DNA of 64,000 nucleotides from the NCBI GenBank assembly GCA_031308135.1, contig JAHLJT010008756.1:63411588-63475587 (forward strand), read 5' to 3'. The notes under the pieces are model-generated. The model was not told the DNA's origin. It saw only the letters and a program-made list of their open reading frames with translations, and made no database searches. Position numbers and translations under genes: made by a program. Of the stretch, positions 32,131 through 43,400 are shown one piece after another; position 1 is the stretch's first letter; the number at the start of each line of letters is the position of its first letter. This DNA is from Acheta domesticus. Lineage: Eukaryota > Arthropoda > Insecta > Orthoptera > Gryllidae.

Positions 32131-35100
32131 AAGTGGTCGTCTACTCGTGATTGCTCGGTACTAAAATGAATTTACTGATAGCACGATGGCTTTCCGCGTA
32201 CGTGGTGACTTGTTCCATTCCCGACGGAGATTTTTGATTCGTGCAGTTGACACCAGCTTGGCAGAAACTGGGGAGAGTTTATAATTACGGAAAATATTGT
32301 GCTATGTCAATAAATTGTTGTTGTTCTAAATTGTTGCTTGTTTTCCAATGAGAAGAAATGTATTTATAATACACGTACACTCATTCACGTCCATATATTC
32401 ACATAAAAGTATATGTAACCCAGTACTAAATGTGTTTAACTGCTGAATTTAGCATTTGTAGATCTATGACTCATGATTGACACTGACATGACGTTGATCA
32501 GAAAATATTAGATTTAAATAAAGTAGCATATTTCTGACAATAATTGAAAGAAAATACCTAATGTAGTGTGTACTAATGTATTTTTTTGTACAACTAATCC
32601 CAAAAGAATACCGAACCAAAATGGACCACGAATCACATTGTCCGCTTTTAATTACATCCTATTTTTTATCCTACTGAGTGTACGTCAATAACATGTAAGT
32701 TCGCGTATGAGAAGACGCTGACACTTGAGAAATGTGTGAAGATAATCGTGAATTAGAGTTTACAAATTTGGTTTCAATCACAATCTTAAAAAGAAAATCA
32801 GGACGAGTAGATAATTCGATATTTTTTAACGATTGAAAAAAGCAATAAAATCTAAACAATGTTGCTGCACCATTGAAAAATTAATGCTTTTTAGTCATAA
32901 AATAGGGGTTATATTTTTATGAGCATTTGATTGGTATCAGCGGAATCTTCATAATATGAAATTTTGACGTATATTGAAGATATAATCATTTCTCTTCGGT
33001 AAGAAAACGTAATTATCTCAGAAATATTGTAGAAAAATCTCAATTTCCATGATAAACTCCAAGTACAGACTCTAATGCTGTATATGATGGAAGCAAAATA
33101 CTAAAGTCAAACAGATACCCTTGCGCCACACAATGAATAAAAAGCGTAAATGGTATGAATATCTTGTCATCAACATCAAGACAAACGACAAACGATAATA
33201 GTCATTCTTTCTTGAGTGTAGCCCCCGTCACCATATGGCATTCCAGTCTAATTTTTGAAGAAATGATACGAGCTTACGATATGCTTTATTACGACTGTGG
33301 GTGCCCACCAGAACCTGTCTCGATCGATCAAGTAGTCAGTGCGTGGACAGCCAGCCGGAATAACAAATGAACATGAAGACATGTGAGTCGAATCGTCATG
33401 ATCACCGGACCAAACAAATAAAATTGAGGAATGGCAACTGGAGGCGTGTAACCGTACAATGAGAAAACTGTGAAGAGTACTTATAATTTATTATCTGCTG
33501 AATAATTTGAAATATTTTTATAATTTTCAGAATAAACTTAGTATGTATTATTGGTGTAAAGGATGGAGACAATGAATTTTTTTGGAGTTCCTCTGTGATA
33601 GTCGAAAATTTCTAGTTACACGATACCATCTGCACTAACCTCAATATACATGTATAACTCATACAACGCCTTGCCACGCATTACCAAGTTGAGACGACGA
33701 TGCTCTAGCCATTAGTCTTGCAATATACATCAAACAAACTTGTGTCTATGCAATGTATAATTTCCAGCTCATTTTAAGCCAAAATGCTTTCGAACAGACA
33801 ATACGGCCATATGCGGACGATCACCATAGGTTAGTAGTCGCGCATACGGTATTATCCCACATAATGCTATCATGGTTAATGTTGAAATTAAAAGAGAATT
33901 AACCATAATGGGGAGATTTTAGTGTTAATGTCTATTGAATCACAAGGGAAATGACTAATGACCCTTCCAAGAAACGTTTCTCCTCCCTTATTTTAGTATA
34001 GGAAGGAAACGTATTGGAATCCCTCGACACTACGATCTCGAATTTTCCCTCCTCAAATCCGGGTCTAAGGCCCTTTTAAGCTACAGCTGTGCACGTGCGT
34101 CAAGATTAAGTTCTATTAGTGCTGATTTAAAAATGCTTTAGATCTAGGTAGGTGACGAAGAGACACGAACATGCATTTTTGTACCCGAAAACTACGTTGT
34201 GTGTATGTAAGTAATATGTACGCATGTGTGTTATGCATGTACCGAGACCCGGCGTTTCCTCACTCTTATTTACTTTATTTTTATAATAACTTCCCCAGCC
34301 CGTGTCCAGCTCATTGATTAATTTACTATTTATACTGCTATTTACCTACTTTGATTTTGGAGTGGGAATCGCTTATTAGTCTAAGAAAAATGTATATAGG
34401 CGTGGGTCGACAGATCTGCCCAAAACAGGAATTTTATGTAGAATATTTATTTTATCTGACATACTGGAAAATAAGCACGTTAGATTGTTCCGAAATATTT
34501 ATTTCCCCTTTTTGCGATTACAATTTCGTGTATTATTCCATTTTTTCCCCAGGGAATAGAGAATACTACATTTAACATATTATCGTAATTCCGCCGCTAA
34601 CGCTACTACAAACACACTGTTCGGGCCCACAGCAAAGCAGAAATAAATACGTTCACAAGCAAGGCAGAACAGTTGAATTGCGTAATCGGCAGAGCGCGGC
34701 CGTTGACCGCTGGTGTCACATATCACCCTCACATCCGCTGATCCGCGTTCTACGGACGGCAACGGACGGGCGTGGCCGCTCGTACGTGCCCGACTGCCCA
34801 ACTCGCCCCTACAGCTTGGTCCGTTGGAGGAGCAACGGACAAAAACTGCCAGATCATTGCAAATCCAGATCAAATGGCAAATGGTAATTGGCCAATCGCC
34901 ATCCCCACCTCTGCACGCGTGTGAGCCCTTTCCTAACGTCTATGCCCAACCGAATTCGGCTTAACCGACTTCGTTAGTCCGCATAAAGACACCGTGCAAG
35001 ATAGACGCGTGTGTTAGGGCTCCGCGCAGTAGCGTGTAAAGAATCTATAATCGTGCAAATGAGCTGCATACGGCTCGCACATAATTTGTTTAATCGTGGC

Positions 35101-36480
35101 AGTGCACGCTTTAATTGTGTCTGTCGCTCTTGCGTGGATTTGCGCCCGCAATTTTGGTTGAACTATGTAACTCGCGGCTGCTTCTGGTCGGCGGTCCAAA
35201 GTGTCACTACAATGACTACGCTTGGACAGGTGTATTAATGCACCAAGAGAACTTTTCATCTTAATTCTGTGCTTCTTGTGCATTTACTGTGTAATTACTG
35301 TGCATTTAGTTATTAAACATTGTTTGTGCTGGAAATTTGCTCGTATATGCATCCTGCACTCCTGCGCCAATCCCAAGAGCTATCAAAGGGTTTCGGGACT
35401 ACTGTACTTCAACAATACAGTCCATTCATACAGTCCACTCATGAACATTAAGTGTATAGTAGCCCCGAACACACACAAAAACACGACAAACAATATACAT
35501 ATAACAATTGATCCTCATTGAAAAAATTGTCAATTCATACACCCAAATATACCTATTGCCGTTATCACGACGATGTACTACTACGTACTATATTATGTTT
35601 GGGTGAAAGGATGGATGTGTGTCACGCATCTGCTAAATTACAAGCTTTTGAGCTGAAAGTAGATGACTAAATAAAATCTACTTCTGTCGTACGGAGATCA
35701 TGAAGCTATTTTCATTTTGAGGATACTTCACATGAAAACTCTATGATATTTTCAAAATTTTCTCAATAAGAATCCAATTATTTCTTAATTTGATAGAACA
35801 GAAGATAGTGAATTAATAGAAATGGTATAGTTTGGATTTTAATTAAGATCTATGCAATTTGAAAATAGATAAGTTCAAAATTATTTCTGAACCTGCACAT
35901 CATCTCCATTTTTAAAGTGATAGATTTCATTCAATGGAATGTATCCCTCAATTTTAGATCTCTAATGATATTATGCACTTTTAAAAAATATGAGTAATTG
36001 TTGAGTAATAACTAGTGACACCATGAGGAGGAAAAGTTTCGGTATGCAGCACATTAACCCTGATGAAAAAAATGGCATTGGGTTTCCACACAGAAAATTA
36101 AAGTTACGCGTAAAATAGATGATTTCATTAAAACTGGTTCTTGAATTTAATAAATGAGTTTAACTCTACCTTTTGTGTGTTGCCTCTTTTTACAAAATTA
36201 TCATAATAAAAAATACAGAAAAATATTCCTTATCATTGGTACTATTGTTATCATTATTATTATTTATCTGATCTAATGACAATGAACAAGACAGACACAT
36301 TCCCAAATGATAGTATTTCTAAAATTCACTGCTGCTTAATGCTTCTCCCGATATGAACTAGATCCGCTGTTGTTGCCTAGCTCAGTTGACATTCTGCGTG
36401 AAACATAAAACAGGGAAGGCATCCATCTATCTCCCTGCAAGTCAGCACTTCCCGAAATCAGTCTCAAGGCCTTCCTTCTC
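32131..36480. other. AT-rich spacer, no gene seen
   Basis: No coding similarity was recognised. A moderately GC-rich patch lies at 34,660-34,930. A short inverted repeat (ACCCAAATATA ... TATATTATGTTTGGGT) lies at about 35,540-35,605. Confidence 0.45.
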
Positions 36481-36640
36481 TCCGCGGTTCGTCGAATCCG
36501 CATGCTGCCCGGGCGTCTTGAACGAGACATCCCACAAATTCGCCGCGGCGGACAGCGGGAAATTCAGATTCCTCGGTCGCGCGCGGGACGTGGAAGAATA
36601 CGCGCGGCGGAAAACCATTAATCACTCACAATTAGCCCCA
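36481..36640. other. Short CpG patch
   Basis: Contains GCCGCGGCGGACAGCGG and TCGCGCGCGGGACGTGG. No gene was recognised. 36,641-38,090 is ordinary AT-rich sequence in which I see nothing further. Confidence 0.4.
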
Positions 36641-38094
36641 TACAACGATTCCCTGCCTTTTTGTGCCGTTGACAAGACTTAAAGGCGGAGCTTAAGATTT
36701 AAACGTTTGACGAATTCCCGATGAATAATTTTACAGTTAGCTCCAACAAGGCAATGATTTATAGATATTCTGTATCTACAAGCCGCCGTACGTAACATTT
36801 AATTTTCAAACAATGGCCGCTCCTGTCATATTAGCCTGTTTGGGATTCGAGAGGGATCGACCTCGCCTTTGGGATGCTGAAAGAGCCTATTAATCTCCTA
36901 TCGATAGTCGCTGACTTGCATATCGCGCTTCGCCTACCTGCTGTGTGAGAGAGACAGGGAAACGTAGGGTGGGGCGTGTATGTGTTGCGAGGGGGTGGGA
37001 AGGTAAAGGAGAAATGTATAGTATAGTCTGTACCTTGGACGAGTGATTAAAGACATTGGTACATTAAACGGAAAGTTGATGGCGCGTGTTGTTCTGCGAG
37101 GGAGAAAAACCAAGTCAAAATTGGAACGAGTGAAACGGGTTTAGAGGAATAAAATATGTGTTAATAGAAGTTAATGACTAGATCGCACTGAAGAGTGAAA
37201 GAGAGTAAAATACAGTAGGAGAGGATTATTAAAAGAATAGTGCAATATGATGGGTGAGGATAGTGAGAAAGTGGCAATAGGAAAGTGAAAGACGGTCTGC
37301 GATGAAATGAAGGGGAAATAAATCTACGAGAAACAAAGTAGAGGGAGGATATGACTTTTGAAATAAGCATTATGGATGTTATGAACAAGAGTGACAATAC
37401 GTTCAAATAGAAAGAGTTGTGAGTACATTCAGAGTTACTTGTGAACATTTAATGAGGAACAATAAATGATATTGATGAAATATTTTATTCAATCTCAGAT
37501 GAGTTGGTCTGATTGAATCCAGACTATTTTTTAAAATATTTTTCACGAGCCTTTTCTGAAAGTAAGAAATTTCTAAGTTACTGCAAAAGATTAAATTTTG
37601 TAATTTCAGTCAATATTGTATAGGTGTAACCAAATATAGAATTTCTGAATTCGAATTCCAATTATAATGTGTTCTTAAATCCTTTACATTTTCCTAAATT
37701 TACGTTCTTGTGGTTTATTATAAAATTTTATTAATAGAAATTATCTCTATTTGTAATATGAAGGTGGAAACATTTGAGTGTAACCGTGAAGATGTTAGGC
37801 TTTAATGTTATTAAATTACAAAATTAATTTAATTTAACACGCAATCAGTATAATAATGTAACATAATATCACTGCTAACAATGTTATGAGTATTTATTTT
37901 GCATGTTACATCATTCATCTCCTCCAGTATGTAGTACTAGTGTTTCGGCTGTCCCACGGTCCAGAGAAGAGATAGCATATTCGTCCGCCTCCACCTACGA
38001 TCATAAATAATGTGCACTTCTACATCGCCGTGTACTTCCAACTAGTACTCCAACTAGCGTCTCGCCTGTGCCACATGCACCAAGTGGCAGGCAG

Positions 38095-38765
38095 CGCGTG
38101 TCAACGCCCTGAGACGTAGCGAGCGCGTCGCGTCGCGTCGGGTGCCCGTCCCAAGTGCCCCGCCCCGAGTGGCGCCACCCGGCTACAGCGGTGATAATTA
38201 GGCCGGAGGCGCGGCGCGGAGCGCGCCCTCATCCGTCACTGTCAGGCGCGGGGGCGGCGATGGGGTGCGCGCAGGGGCGGCGCGGACGCCACGCGGGGGT
38301 GGACCCTGCGGTACGCCTGGGGGTGACGCGGGGCAGGGCCGAGGGCGAGGGTGGGGCGGGGTCGAGAGGGAGTGCTTGGTGGCGCGTGGGCGGGCGCGGG
38401 TTGCCACGAGGACGGCAAGGGGGCCAGGGAAAGGACAAGGGGTAAGGCGGGCGCGGGGGCGGGCGCTGGGGCGGGCGCGGGGCGGGGGCGGGGGCGGGCG
38501 CGGGGGGCGGGGCGCGGGGGCGGGCGCGGGGGCGGGCGCGGCTGGGCGGGCGCGGGGGCAGGCGATTGGAGGGTGAGGGGTGAGAGCAGGGGGTGGAATC
38601 TGCGGATGGGCGCGGGCGAGGGGACTGGCATGGGCGCGGAGGGGTGGGATCGGGGACAGTGGAGGGGGGTGACGGGTGGCGTGGGGGAGGTGCAGGGGGC
38701 AGCGCGGTAGCGGTGCAAGAAGGGGCAAGAGCGACTTGGAGGCAGCATGGTGGTGCCCAGGGTGT
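38095..38765 (+). repeat. G-rich GC low-complexity block with G-quadruplex potential
   Basis: The + strand is dominated by GGGCGCGGGGGCGGGC-type units (densest at 38,440-38,580) and GTGGGGGAGG-type units. Many runs of three or more G lie in close succession. Long frames, including one over 200 codons on the minus strand (Pro/Ala/Arg-rich), are artefacts. Nothing is seen in 38,766-39,175. Confidence 0.8.
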
Positions 38766-39175
38766 TGCTGAGAGGGTGCGAAGGGTTTAGCCTTTGGGGG
38801 AGTACACAAGTGCTTAATAAGGTGACAGCCCTAACCCGAGTTTTGCAATCTGGAAGATATACTCTAAGAAAAGTGGATTGTGAATGTTTCTTGTAGCTAC
38901 CGTTCGGTCTCTTGAGAACGTCTGTACTGGGCCACCTCCAACACCGCTTGCATTGCAGGAAATGTTTTAATTGGAACCACTGAGACACCCAGCATTTTCA
39001 TCTACTTTTAATTCCCGTATTTACCATCTGAGAACTACTCAAGAATGTCATTTTTATCCGTTACTCCTGTTTTTTCCTGCCTGAACGAGTATTAAATATA
39101 CGGAGGGAACTTTAGAAGGATTTTTGCACGGTTATTTAGTCATAGTTCTTGTACATGATACATGCATAGCAGGAT

Positions 39176-39362
39176 TTATTATTTATTTGTCAAAAAACAG
39201 TAAAAACTGTATATGACGTGTGGGGAAAGAAATTTATCTGCGCACATTTTCTTGAGGGCCAGAATAAAAAAAAAACAACGAAAAATGAATTTAGAAAATA
39301 ATTATTTTGGAAACATAAAAATATTTGGAAAATGTTTGTTCCCGAGTTACAATTAGGATACA
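39176..39362 (-). repeat. Repeat R2, minus-strand copy
   Basis: Begins TTATTATTTATTTGTCAAAA and continues ACTGTATATGACGTGTGGGG, TCTGCGCACATTTTCTTGAG, GGCCAGAATA, GTTTGTTCCCGAG. It is the reverse complement of 18,198-18,375 with modest divergence. No protein is encoded. Confidence 0.7.
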
Positions 39363-39759
39363 ATTAGGATTTTCCGTGTATCGGAAATCCACTACCCTCA
39401 AGCGCGTTAGAACTTTCGATCTTTTGGTTTGCGCACTGCGAGGTTGGGTCCATAACGTTAATAACAAAAAGGACATATATTTTTGTGTCAAAGAAGCAGA
39501 AATCATTCCGCACCGTTTAGATTTTATTCTTCATTCTCAAACTTACTATTTTCTACCATATTGCACTCTGCAGGAACTACATCCTACATTCACAATGCTA
39601 CTATCATCTTTCGACGATAAATCTCATTATTATAATAATTTAATAAGAGTATCTCAAATTTTACTGCAAGTAGTTTTCTGCGTATTTTGGATGTATGTTA
39701 AATATCTTATGTAGGTATTATTTAAAATTTGGTTCGTACAGTCAAGAAAAGTAGTGGTG

Positions 39760-40247
39760 CTACTTTCCCGCGTTATTGGAAACAGCTACGTAGTATTGAA
39801 ATATTGCACTTTCTGGGCTACTAACATCTTATCTATTATTTGAAAACGTCCAATTCAACCAAAAGTAGCTAACAACTCACTGTTTCCATCGCAGTGTTGT
39901 CAGAACTATGTGAATTCTACAATTGCATAAAAATATAATACAAAAGTTTTGTAAACTTGTATTGGAAAAAGAAGCCTGATACACGATATCAGCCAGATCG
40001 GTCGGGGAATATCAATTTTGGAGAAATTTGGCTGAACGGTTTAGTCGCTAGCGATGTTCACAGACTGATAGACGGACGGGTAGACAGACGGACAGACGTT
40101 TTGCTTTCAGTTGGTTTTTCGGTATCAAGGACCCACAAAACAGGGATTCTGGCTACACCATGAGTTAGGAAAAATCCGCCGTTTTTTCGCGCAGCATTAT
40201 GTAACTTTCTCTATACTTCGTATATACGTACGTACACGGGAAAGTAG
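39760..40247. mobile_element. Element R3 with 11-bp terminal inverted repeats
   Basis: CTACTTTCCCG (39,760-39,770) and CGGGAAAGTAG (40,237-40,247) are exact inverted repeats 488 bp apart. The right half (39,985-40,247) has a degenerate GACGGACAGACG tract, TTTTTCGGTATCAAGG, AACAGGGATTCTGGCTACAC and CGCGCAGCATTATGTAACTT. It is homologous in opposite orientation to 59,968-60,340. No target-site duplication is obvious, so the outer limits are tentative. Confidence 0.5.
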
Positions 40248-40984
40248 AAATGAGAAATGATGTATGGTTGGAAAAGGCTCGACTGTTTTCCAAACTGTCA
40301 GTTCTGCAGGAAAATATTAACTTTCACTAAACCAATCTATAACTTCCTGTGTCGTTGAGATCGCTTCATTAAGTTTAAATAACATTAGCAAACTCGAAAA
40401 AGATTTTTCGGATAATGTCATCCTCATAATAAAAAAATTAAATTCGACCGGATACTTAGAAATGTGGTGGTGTGAACAATATCTGGAGGTACAAGTTAAT
40501 AGTTTTCGCGGCGCGCAATTGGGGAGATGAAGTGAGATTGAGGTTGGGTGGATTAGAAAAATACAGCAACACCGGGTAAGCTTACACAAAATGATTTCTA
40601 GTTGCAGCTTTAAAGATTTTTGGGGTGGCTGGGGACAAATAATTCAATACTAAATATTCCTTTATATTCAGTTTATATCCCTTAGGTTTGATAGCTTGTT
40701 TGTTAATGAGTTTCCCGGAAAAATTTGAAATGGGAAAATTGTAGAGATTTCAATTATAATAGTCTCATCATCTCATCTCAAGATCTCATTATAATAGTAG
40801 AGATCTCAAAAGAAAAATATCTCTCACTGTGTGTTGTATTTCATAAAATACAAACATCATGCTTCCCACTCATTACTGAAGCGAGAGTTTAAGTTTGCCC
40901 CAGTCTTTCTTGACTACGTTAGCGTGATTTAGAACCAATATTTGGCATACTTGGTTTTGTTGGAAAATCAAATTTTAAGACTTA
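40248..40984. other. AT-rich spacer
   Basis: Contains a small local duplication of ATCTCAAGATCTCATTATAA-like sequence near 40,765-40,810. No gene was recognised. Confidence 0.4.
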
Positions 40985-41140
40985 GGGGTCATCCATAAAT
41001 TGCGTAACGCTAAAGGGGGAGGGATAGAATGTGAGGCAGCGTTACCCTGCGTTACATAGGGATAGGGAAGTGCGTTACAAGGGGAAGGAGGGATATTGAA
41101 AATACTCGAAATTTGTGTTACGTAATTTATGGATGACCTC
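40985..41140. mobile_element. Short MITE, 156 bp, Harbinger-like
   Basis: GGGGTCATCCATAAATTGCG (40,985) and CGTAATTTATGGATGACCTC (ending 41,140) form inverted ends of about 24 bp with two mismatches, followed inside by GTAAC/GTTAC. It is flanked by TTA on both sides (40,982-40,984 and 41,141-41,143). The 3-bp TWA duplication fits PIF/Harbinger; assignment to that superfamily is inference. Interior GCGTTAC motifs recur. Confidence 0.75.
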
Positions 41141-41951
41141 TTAGGCTCGAAATCGAAATAAACTAGCAATGTGTCGGCAGCTATGTTAAAGGTTTTAAAA
41201 GGGCGAAGGAAAATAATAATTAAAAGTTAACAGACATTGCTAGAGATTTATGGAATAATCTGTCGCAATTTTACAGTCAAGAATGAATAATCTTTCATTT
41301 CTTACGTTCATATGTATGTTCCCTCCGCTAAATGAACAATGAATAACTATTAACGAAAAATGGGTATAACTATTAAGGTCAAAGACCCACCATCACGCAA
41401 CACCCCTGGGGTCCACCGAACGCCGTCTATCGCCGACACACTCGTTCCCCGGGCTGACACTGTTTGACCCGCACGCCCGCACCGTGCAACAGAAATCGAA
41501 CCCCTGTCAGGCATGACGCCGTACGGGTGCTCCCGCAAGGACAGGGTTCAGCTGCGGACGAGCGAGTGGTGGTGGGGGGGGGATGTGCAGATGTGCGAGT
41601 GGGTGGGTGAGCGAGCGGGTACGTAGGTGCATGGGCAAGGGAGAGGGAGTCAAGCAGGCTTCAGGGTAGGGGAGCGAGGTGGAGAAAGGTTAGGTAATGT
41701 GAGAGTGGATGAGATGGTCGAGAGGACACTCTACGTGAGCAAATGGGTGCTGGAGCCTGGAGTTGGAGAGGCTGGAAAAGATGGGGAGAGGATGATCGAG
41801 AGAGCAAGCCACAGAGAGCGCGAGACGGATTAAGAAAATCGGCGAGAAAGTAGAACAGAGGGTAATCGAGAGTGTGGATACGTCAACGGTGGGCGATCGG
41901 GCAGGCAAACGCAGTGAGCGTTCGAGCGGGCAAGTGAGAGGGCAGGCGGGC
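41141..41951. other. Spacer with tRNA-like and purine-rich stretches
   Basis: On the minus strand, CAGGGGTTCGATTTCTG at about 41,492-41,508 resembles a T-arm and B-box, but no complete cloverleaf could be drawn. 41,570-41,950 is G/A-rich (GGTGGGTGAGCGAGCGGG, GAGAGGATGATCGAGAGAG). No gene was recognised. Confidence 0.4.
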
Positions 41952-42472
41952 GATTGATTGATTGATTAGTGACTCCGGGCGTGGCAACTTCTAAGTTATT
42001 AGTCTCGAAAGTGTAGTGCATGTTTTCATTGCAGGAGATGGCGATAATCTTCCCCATCTGAATGGCGAGATTCGGTGAGATATTCGTACGTCGCCTTGTG
42101 AGGATTTTTTTAAACCAGGTATCAACCACCAACGGCCGGCGTCACCCCAGTCTGGACTAAGCTTCTAAGCTCTAAGTCCCGCGACTGGTCTCCCAACAAG
42201 TAGTGAGAGTGTAGTGCATGTGGGTGTGAGCGGGTTTGTGCGAGTACGTTAGGGCTGAGGATAGAGCAAGGAAGAGGAAGGAAAAATTGTGTACAGTCCG
42301 TGACCCGTTTATTATGGTACTGTTACATTTGTCATTTGCCTACAGTTGATCGTAGAAGTCAGGTACATCCCCGATGAGACAGGCGGTCGCTAGAATTTTC
42401 CTCCAGACAGCGATTGAATTCGATCTGTCTAGCTACTGACGACAATCCTACCATCGTCAGGACTCGAACCCG
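41952..42472 (-). mobile_element. SINE-A copy
   Basis: Antisense, from the GATTGATTGATTGATTAGTG tail through GACTCCGGGCGTGGCAAC to a B-box-like GGACTCGAACCC at about 42,459-42,470. The extreme head is replaced by the following GAGCAGG minisatellite. The diverged body suggests an older copy. Confidence 0.85.
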
Positions 42473-43035
42473 AGCAGGAGGTGGACGAGCAGCAGGCAGG
42501 CGAGCAGGAGGCGGGCTAGTAGAAGGCGGGCGAGCAGGTGGAGGGCGAGTAAGCGGGCGAGTGAGCAGGTGTACGAGCAAGCAGTCAGGCGAACGTGCAG
42601 GGGTTCGAGCTAGCGAGCTGTCGGGCGAGGGAGCGAGCAAGCGAGCAGGCAGGCGAACGTGCAGTGGGTCGAGCGAGCGATAAGGTTGGTGGGCGAGCGA
42701 GTGAGTGAGCAGGCGGGCGGGCGGGCGAGTGTGCTTGCGGGCGGGCGAGCGAGCAGGCACGCCGGGCGAACACGCGGGTGAGCGAGCAGGCGAGCGAACA
42801 GGAGTGAGGGCGAGCGAGCAGGCGTGCGAGCGAGCAGTCGGGCGAGCAAGTAGGCGGGCGTGCGAGCGAGCAGTCGGGCGAGCAAGCAGGCGGGCGGGCG
42901 AGCGAAGCGAGCGAGTAGACGTGCGAGCGAGAAGGCGGTCGAGCAAGCAAGCAGGCGGGCGGGCGAGCAAGCGAGCAGGCGGGCGGGCGGGCGAACAGGC
43001 GGGCGGGCGTGCAGGCAGGCGAGCAGGCGGGTGGG
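42472..43035 (+). repeat. Degenerate tetranucleotide array (GAGC/GGGC/AGGC)
   Basis: About 560 bp built almost wholly from 4-base units ending in GC (GAGC, GGGC, AGGC, GTGC), with occasional AGTC or AAGT. The C and G phasing keeps all frames open. This yields Arg/Ala/Gly-rich products on + and Ala/Arg/Pro/Leu-rich products of up to 264 residues on minus; I regard none as genes. Confidence 0.9.
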
Positions 43036-43400
43036 CGGGCGGACTGCGTGGCATGGCCTGCGGAAAGCGAGCGTGCGGTTTTCTTCTGGGCGGCGGGCTC
43101 GCGGGTGGCGGCGCGGGGGCGGAGCGGGCCGGGAGCGCGTACAGGTCCGACACACGTCAGCGTCGCGGCGGGGCCCCGTCCGATTGACCAAGTCCACGGA
43201 CGCTGTTCTGTTCGGGCGGGCGGGTCCAGGACCGTCGGGAAGTGTTTAGGCGGAGCAGAACGGCGGCTGTTAAGGAAGGTAAGTGCCGCGCGCCTCGCTT
43301 CTCTGGTTCACGCCCACGGCAAAGAGCCCCTTGGAAGTTTGCCAAAGGATCAGGTGATGGTGGAGAGGATTGTGGGAGAGGGTGTGTAAGGTGTGATTCA
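43036..43400 (+). promoter_or_regulatory. CpG-rich region with a strong splice-donor motif
   Basis: CpG-dense sequence follows the tetranucleotide array. GGAAG-GTAAGT at 43,274-43,284 is a consensus splice donor. The region could be a promoter with a non-coding first exon. No downstream exon was recognised, so this is weak. Confidence 0.2.

Noticed and set aside
38198..38988. Pro/Ala/Arg-rich frames of 203 and 248 codons on the minus strand
   Set aside because: Complement of a G-rich low-complexity block; overlapping frames are open on both strands.
41480..41530. tRNA gene on the minus strand
   Set aside because: A T-arm/B-box-like GGGGTTCGATTTC is present, but no acceptor stem, D-arm and 7-nt anticodon loop could be assembled. 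At best a SINE-like fragment.
42359..43249. Frames of up to 264 codons (Arg/Pro/Ala-rich) on both strands
   Set aside because: They arise from the degenerate NNGC tetranucleotide array, which lacks stops in several frames. No domains are visible and SINE sequence is included at one end.
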